Source of the DNA: Phycisphaerales bacterium
GTDB lineage: Bacteria; Planctomycetota; Phycisphaerae; Phycisphaerales; UBA1924
Reading direction: 5' to 3'
NCBI GenBank assembly: GCA_020054055.1
Contig: JAGVLZ010000090.1
Span: 1-5,100, forward strand
Length of the DNA: 5,100 bases
Shown here: positions 1-4,833 of the stretch, in pieces
How positions within the stretch are numbered: the first letter of the stretch is position 1
How the letters are laid out: the number at the start of each line of letters is the position of its first letter
Translations under genes and position numbers: made by a program
Notes under the pieces: model-generated
Database searches by the model: none
What the model was told of the DNA's origin: nothing
Seen by the model: the letters and a program-made list of their open reading frames with translations, nothing else

Positions 1-191
1 GATCTGCGCTCGAGCATGAGTTTCACGGCGACGCGCCGGCCGGTGGATTGCTGGAGGGCCTCGTAGACGGCCCCCATCCCGCCGCGGCCGATAAGGTCGA
101 TGACGTCGTAGCCCTCGATGACGGGGAAGTCATCGCCGCCGGGGCCGGTCGGCCCGATGTTCCCGCTCAAGTTGGAGTTCGGCTGGTCCAT
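1..191 (-). CDS. Ser/Thr protein kinase (PknB-like), N-terminal fragment
   Basis: This is the first 63 codons of a Hanks-type serine/threonine kinase; the rest lies beyond the left edge. About 27 N-terminal residues rich in Gly, Pro and Asn precede the kinase fold. The ATP-binding glycine loop is clear at residues 34-43 (IGRGGMGAVY; G35, G37, G40, V42). It is followed by the VAVK motif with the invariant ATP-anchoring lysine at K57. An in-frame TGA about 45 bases upstream of the ATG limits the start, so the ATG at 191 is the most natural choice although its Shine-Dalgarno is weak. Such kinases phosphorylate Ser/Thr on partner proteins, and many in Planctomycetota are membrane-anchored with C-terminal sensor domains; that part is not visible here. 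The gene is divergent from a sigma factor 163 bp away. Kinase-sigma neighbours are a known planctomycete arrangement and suggest the kinase may control that sigma factor, which is inference. Confidence 0.9.
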   Translation of the reverse strand, partial: MDQPNSNLSGNIGPTGPGGDDFPVIEGYDVIDLIGRGGMGAVYEALQQSTGRRVAVKLMLERR

Positions 192-354
192 GCCGCTGTC
201 GTCCGTCGGAGTCAATCCAAGGCGAATGCCCGGCGATCACCGGTTTCATCACCATTCGCATCCACCACTCAAAACGCCGAAGTGCCGGTATCCGCAACCC
301 GGGTGACAGCCCGAAAACCGACAAACGCCCGCCAAACGCTATTCTAGGGGTCTC
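192..354. promoter_or_regulatory. Divergent intergenic region between kinase and sigma factor
   Basis: These 163 bp separate two divergently transcribed genes and must hold both promoters unless transcripts start inside the coding regions. No convincing -35/-10 pair could be picked by eye. The right half is less GC-rich. It contains the hexamer AAACGC three times, at 272-277, 323-328 and 334-339; the last two are 11 bp apart, about one helical turn. This may be an activator or sigma recognition element, or chance. Confidence 0.45.
346..350 (+). promoter_or_regulatory. Ribosome binding site of sigma factor gene
   Basis: AGGGG lies 4 bases before the ATG at 355. The spacing is short but usable. 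It supports this ATG over the later in-frame ATG at residue 22. Confidence 0.5.
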
Positions 355-1014
355 ATGGGATCCGAGGAAACGCCAGCCCCCGCCCCGCCGACCCCCGCCG
401 AGATCGAGGCGTTGTGCATGAGCGCGGCGAAGGGTGACGAGGAATCCATCACGCGGCTGATCGCGGCCCATCACCACCGCTTCCTGGGCTTCACCATCCG
501 CAAGATCGGCGTGGACTGGCAGGGCAAACTCGACGCGGAGGATGTCCTGCAGGAGGCGTACCTCGGCGTGTTCACGGGGATCGCGCAGTTCACCTATCAG
601 GGTGAAGACTCGTTCTACCACTGGGTCACGCGGATCATCGAGCATCGGTTTCTCGATCAGGTGCGCGCGCTGCGGCGGAAGAAACGCGACGCCGCGCGCG
701 AAGTCGCGGCGGACCCCAATCAGGCCTCGAAGCACCAGGCCATGCTCGACCGCCTGATGCCCGACTTCACCACCGCCAGCCGGATCATGCGTCGGCAGGA
801 CGCGGTGGGCGCGATGCTGCTCTGCATGGCGAAACTGCCCGAGGAATACCGGCAAGCGATCCAGCGGATCTACCTGGACGAGGAGCCGATCAAGCAGGTC
901 GCGGCGGACATGGGAAAGACGGAGGATGCGCTCCGCAGGCTCGCGGGCCGCGCGGTCGAGCGCCTCGCGGCGTGCATGGGGCACGCCTCGCGGTACTTGA
1001 GTAACGCGGGGTAA
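355..1014 (+). CDS. RNA polymerase sigma factor, ECF-like sigma-70 family
   Basis: This 219-residue protein has the two-domain layout of an ECF sigma factor, which redirects RNA polymerase to a dedicated promoter set. Region 2 spans about residues 30-110. It includes the core-binding and -10 segment around DAEDVLQEAYL (60-70), then a GEDSFYHWVTRII stretch (83-95), and ends in a basic patch ALRRKKR (105-111). A linker of about 45 residues leads to region 4 (about 160-208). That region starts LPEEYRQAI and carries a helix-turn-helix (EEPIKQVAADMGKTEDALRR) that would read the -35 element. The N-terminal 20 residues are Pro/Ala/Glu rich and probably disordered. No anti-sigma gene is adjacent; instead a divergent Ser/Thr kinase is present, fitting the planctomycete ECF groups genetically linked to such kinases. 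The target promoters are unknown. Confidence 0.88.
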   Translation: MGSEETPAPAPPTPAEIEALCMSAAKGDEESITRLIAAHHHRFLGFTIRKIGVDWQGKLDAEDVLQEAYLGVFTGIAQFTYQGEDSFYHWVTRIIEHRFLDQVRALRRKKRDAAREVAADPNQASKHQAMLDRLMPDFTTASRIMRRQDAVGAMLLCMAKLPEEYRQAIQRIYLDEEPIKQVAADMGKTEDALRRLAGRAVERLAACMGHASRYLSNAG

Positions 1015-1117
1015 GAACCCTTTTCTGCATTCCCCACTGTTCGCGCCGCCCGGGCGGTAAGGTGTGGGCTGGCCGGCTGAATCCGGTGCTTGTTTGTGTT
1101 GACGAAAGGGGCTCCTC
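1015..1117. other. Spacer between sigma factor and HD gene, with 12-bp GC palindrome
   Basis: This 103-bp non-coding gap probably holds the promoter of the gene chain that starts at 1118. A perfect 12-bp palindrome, CCGCCCGGGCGG, sits at 1046-1057. It is not followed by a T-run, so it is not a classical intrinsic terminator, but it could form a short hairpin or be a dyad operator. No clear -10/-35 pair was found. Confidence 0.35.
1105..1111 (+). promoter_or_regulatory. Ribosome binding site supporting a TTG start
   Basis: AAAGGGG lies 6 bases before the TTG at 1118. An in-frame TGA at 1100-1102 excludes any earlier start. The next in-frame ATG (1163) has no Shine-Dalgarno in front of it. Together these favour the rare TTG start codon. 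Confidence 0.65.
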
Positions 1118-1693
1118 TTGACGTACTCGACAAATGACATTGCGCAACTCTTCCCAAACCTCATGGACATCCGCGACGCCGCGCTTCGCGACAAGGTGGC
1201 CGCGGTGTGGAACGAGGCGCTCACCACCGGCTGCGGCGGGAAGGGGTGGACCTTTGACCAGATCCGCGCGATCCCCTTCACACTTCTGGCGGGAAAGATC
1301 GACCTGCGCTTCGTCGAGCACCTGAACTCGTGCTGCAAGCAGTGCATCGCCATCGCCGGCGTGCTGAAGGAGGTCTTCGGCGAGCGCGTCCCGGTGAACC
1401 TCGATCATCTCATCGCGGGATCGCTGCTCGCGGACGTTGGCAAAATGCTCGAGTTCGACAAGGACGCATCCGGGAAGGTGGTGAAGGGGCACTACGGCGA
1501 CATGCTTCGGCATCCCTTCAGCGGCGTGGCGCTCTGCTTCAAGCACGGCATCCCGCCCGAGGTCATGCACATCATCGCCACGCACTCGCACGAAGGCGAC
1601 AAGGTCGAGCGTACGATCGAATCGTGGATCTTCCACCACGCGGACTTCATCGACTTTGACATCGCGAAGGTGCTGGGGAAGAGGGCGCAGTGA
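1118..1693 (+). CDS. HD-domain protein (predicted phosphohydrolase fold)
   Basis: This 191-residue protein starts at TTG, chosen for the AAAGGGG site upstream and the in-frame stop at 1100-1102. Its order of motifs follows the HD superfamily, metal-dependent phosphohydrolases and related regulators: H68 (VEHLNSC), SLLADVGK (102-109), RHPFSG (131-136), THSHEG (155-160) and HHADF (173-177). The HPxxG, HxHEG and final Asp pattern is reminiscent of HD-GYP and HDOD-type domains, but it is too short to be a full HD-GYP protein with an input domain. The central His-Asp doublet that gives the family its name appears as Ala105-Asp106, so one usual metal ligand is missing; H132, H156, H158, H173, H174 and D176 remain. 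Substrate is unknown; nucleotides or cyclic nucleotides are typical for the superfamily. There are no signal peptide or membrane segments. Its stop overlaps the next start by 4 bp (GTGA), suggesting translational coupling. Confidence 0.75.
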   Translation: MTYSTNDIAQLFPNLMDIRDAALRDKVAAVWNEALTTGCGGKGWTFDQIRAIPFTLLAGKIDLRFVEHLNSCCKQCIAIAGVLKEVFGERVPVNLDHLIAGSLLADVGKMLEFDKDASGKVVKGHYGDMLRHPFSGVALCFKHGIPPEVMHIIATHSHEGDKVERTIESWIFHHADFIDFDIAKVLGKRAQ

Positions 1694-2187
1694 ACGGACT
1701 TGATGGTAGAGTCGAGCACGACATGAACACCGAGCGTTTCCCTGTACTTATGCGCCGTCTGTACGAACTTGTTGGCGAGTTCGAGGCGATGTTTCCCGGT
1801 CGCCCTTTTACTCCAGACGGCCACTTGGTTGGCAGCATCGGAGAGTGCATCGCGGCTCATTATTACGGCCTGACGCTGTGCCCTCCGTCGACCAAGGGGC
1901 ATGACGCACTCTGCGGAGACGGCAGGCGTGTTCAGATTAAGGCAACTCAAGGAACAGGGATTAACACCAAGCAGGACGCATTGCATGGGTGGCTACTCGT
2001 AATCAAGATTGAGCGGACTGGAGGGTTTCGGGAGGTCTTCAATGGACCAGGGCGAGTCTTGCTCCCCCTGCTTGAGAAGAAGAAGCCGATCAACAAGAAC
2101 GGGGAATACAATGTGACGCTGAGACAACTCGAACTACTACAGATTGCCGTGCCAACTGGGGATCGTCTGACCCGAATTGTGCCATGA
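1690..2187 (+). CDS. DUF6998-like protein with PD-(D/E)XK nuclease-like residue pattern
   Basis: The product has 165 residues from a GTG start that overlaps the HD gene stop by 4 bp, with a GGGGAAGAGGG purine run just upstream. The alternative ATG at 1723 (residue 12) starts nearer the conserved part but has a weak Shine-Dalgarno. The core, from FTPDGHLVGSIGE (40-52) through TKGHDAL (68-74) to VQIKATQG (81-88), matches my memory of the DUF6998 family, which is of unproven function. The spacing of E52, D72 and Q82-x-K84 resembles a PD-(D/E)XK restriction-endonuclease-like active site with Gln at one acidic position. A nuclease or DNA-binding role is therefore plausible but inferred. FNGPGRVL (117-124) is a second conserved-looking patch. 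The protein appears soluble. Sampled lines are 52-55% G+C, well below the sigma and HD genes, suggesting transfer. It is directly coupled (ATGA overlap) to a toxin-antitoxin pair. Confidence 0.75.
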   Translation: MNGLDGRVEHDMNTERFPVLMRRLYELVGEFEAMFPGRPFTPDGHLVGSIGECIAAHYYGLTLCPPSTKGHDALCGDGRRVQIKATQGTGINTKQDALHGWLLVIKIERTGGFREVFNGPGRVLLPLLEKKKPINKNGEYNVTLRQLELLQIAVPTGDRLTRIVP

Positions 2188-2498
2188 TGAGACATGCGAC
2201 AAACCTGATTTCAATCCAACAGAAAGACATCGAATCTTTCTGTCGCCGCTTCGGCGTCAAAGAGTTTTCGCTCTTTGGTTCGATTCTGCGCGATGACTTC
2301 AGGCCCGACAGCGACGTGGACGTCATGCTTGAGTTTCTGCCCGGCTTCGGCTTCACCTTCGAGAACACGCCTGAGATCCTCAACGAGTTGGGTCGGATCT
2401 TCGGGCATGAGGTGGACGTCGTCGAGAAAGGTCGCATCCGAAATCGGTTCCGCAGGCACGCGATCATGTCAAGCCACAAGGTGCTGTATGCCGCGTAA
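2184..2498 (+). CDS. mntA: MntA-type nucleotidyltransferase antitoxin
   Basis: This 104-residue minimal nucleotidyltransferase belongs to the MNT family. The signature GSX10DXD is exact: G32-S33, ten residues, then D44-V45-D46, the metal-binding aspartates. D78 in HEVDVVEKG is the expected third carboxylate. In characterised MntA/HepT (type VII) systems this enzyme transfers AMP from ATP to a tyrosine of the HEPN toxin, neutralising its RNase activity. The next gene supplies such a toxin, with an 11-bp overlap. The start overlaps the DUF6998 stop in an ATGA arrangement, so translation is probably coupled; an alternative ATG lies one codon later. No good Shine-Dalgarno precedes it. One sampled line is only about 47% G+C, the lowest in the window, consistent with acquisition. 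All catalytic residues are present, so it is probably active. Confidence 0.9.
   Translation: MMRHATNLISIQQKDIESFCRRFGVKEFSLFGSILRDDFRPDSDVDVMLEFLPGFGFTFENTPEILNELGRIFGHEVDVVEKGRIRNRFRRHAIMSSHKVLYAA
2478..2483 (+). promoter_or_regulatory. Ribosome binding site of hepT inside mntA
   Basis: AAGGTG lies 4 bases before the ATG at 2488 and sits inside the last codons of the upstream gene. It fixes the toxin start at 2488 rather than at any earlier in-frame codon. The 11-bp gene overlap would tie toxin translation to antitoxin translation. Confidence 0.55.
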
Positions 2499-2847
2499 GC
2501 CCGATCCGGCGCGCGACCCTGCGTACTTGGAAGACATGCTCAACGCGGCGGAGGCCGTGCGGTCATTTGTCGCCGGTCGAACGCGAGAGGAGTATGGCCA
2601 CGACCTGATGCTTCGGTCAGCCGTTGAGCGACAGGTTGAAATCATCGGTGAAGCTGCCCGACAGGTCACCGAAGAGACAAAGGGCCAACATCCCCACATC
2701 CCCTGGTCCGCCATTCAGGCGCAGCGGCATCGCATTGTTCACGAGTACGGTGAACTTGACGACTCCCTGATCTGGACGGTTGCGACCGTTCATTTGCCTG
2801 TGTTGATCGAGAAGTTGCGTCTGATTATCCCACCGAGTCCGATTTAG
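2488..2847 (+). CDS. hepT: HepT-like HEPN toxin (RNase)
   Basis: This 119-residue, probably all-helical HEPN protein is the toxin partner of the upstream MntA-type enzyme. The HEPN catalytic motif RX4HXY is seen as R80-H81-R82-I83-V84-H85-E86-Y87. R80 and H85 are the RNase residues, and Y87 is the tyrosine that MntA AMPylates in studied pairs. The position after Arg is His here, whereas Asn is the most common; His is tolerated in the family. The preceding IPWSAI (71-76), ERQVEIIGEAAR (47-58) and the trailing helix are typical of HepT. HepT proteins cleave RNA, including tRNA in one studied case, and act in plasmid maintenance or phage defence. The reading frame extends upstream through the antitoxin gene in another frame, but the AAGGTG site and family length place the start at 2488. 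The gene is complete, with no disruption seen. Confidence 0.9.
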   Translation: MPRKPDPARDPAYLEDMLNAAEAVRSFVAGRTREEYGHDLMLRSAVERQVEIIGEAARQVTEETKGQHPHIPWSAIQAQRHRIVHEYGELDDSLIWTVATVHLPVLIEKLRLIIPPSPI

Positions 2848-2902
2848 GTCGTTGGCCGAGCACGCTGGGGCAGGACTGGAAGCCGCGCGGCTATGATTCT
2901 GC
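2848..2902. other. Short spacer with 12-bp palindrome before the nucleotidyltransferase
   Basis: This 55-bp gap contains a perfect palindrome AGCCGCGCGGCT at 2881-2892, ending 10 bases before the ATG at 2903. That is a plausible position for an autoregulatory operator or a translation-affecting hairpin. No T-run follows, so it is not a normal terminator for the toxin-antitoxin operon. It could be chance in GC-rich DNA. Confidence 0.35.
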
Positions 2903-3496
2903 ATGGCCTTCCCCGCGCATGATGGTGAAGTCGTTCTGGATCGGATGGTCAACGCCGTGGAAATGGTCCGTCAAAGATTGGTGCGGGCATCGGGGGCGCT
3001 CCAATCCGGTGGAGTCGCTTACGCGGTGGTCGGCGGCAATGCCGTGGCCGCGTGGGTTGCGATGATCGACGAGGCAGCGGTTCGCAACACACAGGATGTT
3101 GACATCCTTATTCGCCGCTCGGACTTCGCGGCGGCGAAGCACGCGCTCGAAGCTGCGGGGTTTGTGTATCAGAAGGCTGTGGGGCTGGACCTGTTTCTCG
3201 ATGCTCCAACTTCGAGCCCGAGGAACGCGGTTCATCTTGTCTTCGCCGATGAGATCGTGAAGCCGGGCGAGCCCGCGGCCAATCCGGGCGTCGATGAATC
3301 GACCGATCTCGGCGCGTTCCGTGTCATCAACCTCGATGCGCTCGTTCGGATCAAACTGACCGCGCACCGCGACAAGGATCGCACGCATGTGCGGGACCTG
3401 ATCGCCGTCGGGTTGATCGATCGCTCGTGGGTAGGCAGGCTCCCGCCGCCGCTCGCGATCCGACTTCAGTCCCTGCTCGACACGCCGAGCGGCTGA
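2903..3496 (+). CDS. Nucleotidyltransferase-fold protein (AbiEii/MNT-like), stand-alone
   Basis: This 197-residue protein has the nucleotidyltransferase fold signature. VVGGNAVAAW (42-51) provides the GG loop and RNTQDVDILI (61-70) provides D65 and D67. A later basic/acidic segment, KLTAHRDKDRTHVRDL (151-166), resembles the C-terminal conserved block of AbiEii-like nucleotidyltransferases. Such proteins commonly act as antitoxins or toxins or modify small molecules or RNA; the substrate here is unknown. It is larger than, and unlike, the mntA product 400 bp upstream, so it is not a duplicate of it. No toxin-like partner is adjacent: upstream is hepT, which already has its own mate, and downstream is a convergent transporter gene. 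The ATG at 2903 has only a weak Shine-Dalgarno, and ATG 2945 (residue 15) is an alternative. The stop is followed directly by an in-frame TAG (TGATAG). Its last 31 bp overlap the convergent permease gene. Confidence 0.78.
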   Translation: MAFPAHDGEVVLDRMVNAVEMVRQRLVRASGALQSGGVAYAVVGGNAVAAWVAMIDEAAVRNTQDVDILIRRSDFAAAKHALEAAGFVYQKAVGLDLFLDAPTSSPRNAVHLVFADEIVKPGEPAANPGVDESTDLGAFRVINLDALVRIKLTAHRDKDRTHVRDLIAVGLIDRSWVGRLPPPLAIRLQSLLDTPSG

Positions 3497-4833
3497 TAGC
3501 CGGGGATCGGCTTCCCTTGTGGGTCCGTATGTGTTTCGGGCTCACTCGCCGCGAGGCCGGTGCGGACCGTGTCGGTGGCGAGGTGCTCGAGGCGCATGGC
3601 GGTGTCGTGTACATGGTCGGGGCGGAGTCCGGCCTGCTCGACGAGGTAGGTCTCCCAGAGGCGATGGCTGCGGATGACCGAGGCGGCGGCGCGACGGCCG
3701 CGATCGGTGAGCATGAGCGATGCGCCATGGCGTGCGACCTCCCCGTGCTGGAATGCGGCGCGGAGGCCGAGGCGGTGAACGATGGATCGGCCGAGCGAGT
3801 TGAGCAATACTGATCGAGTCGCGCGACCCTTTTTGTATTCCTCGAAGCGGTAGAGCAGGCCGAGCACATCCTCGCGGGCGATCGAGACGGCGAGGCGGAT
3901 TCGGCGCGCCTGCCTGACGATCACGCCGTGTGATGGTGAGAAGATGACAGTCAGTGTGAAGATCGCCCCCGCGACGGCGGTCATCATCCCGGTGGCGCTG
4001 AATGAAGAATGGTGCCCGAGCCAGATTGGACCGAACGCACCGAGCACATAGCCGGATGCCGCGGTGATCACCGAGATGAACGCGCTCAGCACAACCTGCG
4101 TCCGGAGTCGGTCCGTCAGGAGTCGAGCCGTCGCGGCGGGGCAGATGAGCATCGCGATGACGAGGATCGAGCCGACGGCTTCGAAGGCCGCGACGGTGGA
4201 CGCGGCGACGAGGACCATGAGCGCATAGTGGATGGTGGTGGCGTTCATCCCCAGCGCCGTGGCGAGCGCGGGGTCAAAGGTCGCGATGCGGAGTTCCTTG
4301 AAGAGCAGCGTGACAAAGAGCATGGCGATGATCGCCATCGAGCCGGTGATGATGACTTGCCGCGGCGTGTCGGCGAACGTGCCGAACGACCCGAACGATG
4401 CCCATTCCGCGGGCGGGAACCAGAAGATGGTTTCCAGCATGCCGTGGAGGACGCAATCGGGGTCCAGGTCGACCTGTCGCGCGGCGGCCTGCTCGAGCAG
4501 CAGCACGCCGAGCGCGAAGAAGATGGAGAAGGTCACTCCCATCGCCGCGCCGCTTTCGAGGCGTGCGAAGCGACGGATCAGTTCGACGACCGCGACGGTG
4601 AGCACCCCCGCGACGGCCGCGCCGATGAACATGGCGATCGGCGAGCGCGTGCCGGTGATGAGGAATGCGATCACGAGGCCCGGCAGGACGGAGTGAGAGA
4701 TCGCATCGCCCATCAGGCTGAGACGCCGGAGGAGCAGGAAGTTCCCGAGCACGCCGCACGCGAGCGATGCGAAGACCGCCGTGAGCATCGGCGGGAGGTC
4801 GATCGAAAGGAACTGATGGACGTTCGGGTTCAT
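3466..4833 (-). CDS. Metal ABC transporter permease fused to a DtxR/MntR-like domain
   Basis: This 455-residue protein is the membrane subunit of a Mn/Zn/Fe uptake ABC transporter (ABC-3 family, like TroC/TroD, ZnuB and MntB). Residues about 12-300 hold eight or nine hydrophobic helices with family hallmarks: GDAISHSVLPG (42-52), the ATPase-coupling segment FDPALATALGMN (186-197), and AFEAVGSILVIAMLICPAA (216-234). Ordinary permeases end near residue 280-300. Here about 150 more residues follow, resembling an iron/manganese-dependent repressor. There is a winged-helix part (about 320-385), then a metal-binding and dimerisation part with H390, E394, H409, E416 and H417, and a closing DPQGKPIPG (437-445). 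The residue aligning with the DtxR Cys102 ligand is Met413. This tail would lie in the cytoplasm and may sense metal and gate transport; that is inference. The ATG at 4833 overlaps the upstream stop (ATGA), which argues against the longer upstream frame. Confidence 0.92.
   Translation of the reverse strand: MNPNVHQFLSIDLPPMLTAVFASLACGVLGNFLLLRRLSLMGDAISHSVLPGLVIAFLITGTRSPIAMFIGAAVAGVLTVAVVELIRRFARLESGAAMGVTFSIFFALGVLLLEQAAARQVDLDPDCVLHGMLETIFWFPPAEWASFGSFGTFADTPRQVIITGSMAIIAMLFVTLLFKELRIATFDPALATALGMNATTIHYALMVLVAASTVAAFEAVGSILVIAMLICPAATARLLTDRLRTQVVLSAFISVITAASGYVLGAFGPIWLGHHSSFSATGMMTAVAGAIFTLTVIFSPSHGVIVRQARRIRLAVSIAREDVLGLLYRFEEYKKGRATRSVLLNSLGRSIVHRLGLRAAFQHGEVARHGASLMLTDRGRRAAASVIRSHRLWETYLVEQAGLRPDHVHDTAMRLEHLATDTVRTGLAASEPETHTDPQGKPIPGYQPLGVSSRD

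Noticed and set aside
1046..1057. Palindrome CCGCCCGGGCGG as an intrinsic terminator of the sigma gene
   Set aside because: The stem is short, has almost no loop and is not followed by a T-run. It is kept only as a possible dyad.
1099..1123. Two TTGACG copies as -35 elements
   Set aside because: No -10-like hexamer lies at the right distance. One copy overlaps the start codon of the HD gene, so they are probably chance.
130..1353. A 407-codon open frame on the minus strand
   Set aside because: It runs antisense through the sigma factor and into the HD gene. The product is Arg/His-rich and low in recognisable motifs, as expected for the shadow of GC-rich coding DNA.
890..1639. A 249-codon open frame on the minus strand
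   Set aside because: It is antisense to the sigma and HD genes, both of which have clear family motifs. The product shows no domain and has compositional bias typical of an opposite-strand shadow.
2275..2487. N-terminal extension of the HepT frame through mntA
   Set aside because: The extension is a Ser/Arg/Thr-rich shadow of mntA in another frame. HepT family length and the AAGGTG site point to the ATG at 2488.
3427..3813. A 128-codon plus-strand frame downstream of the nucleotidyltransferase
   Set aside because: It is antisense to the well-supported DtxR-like tail of the permease and has no recognisable motif.
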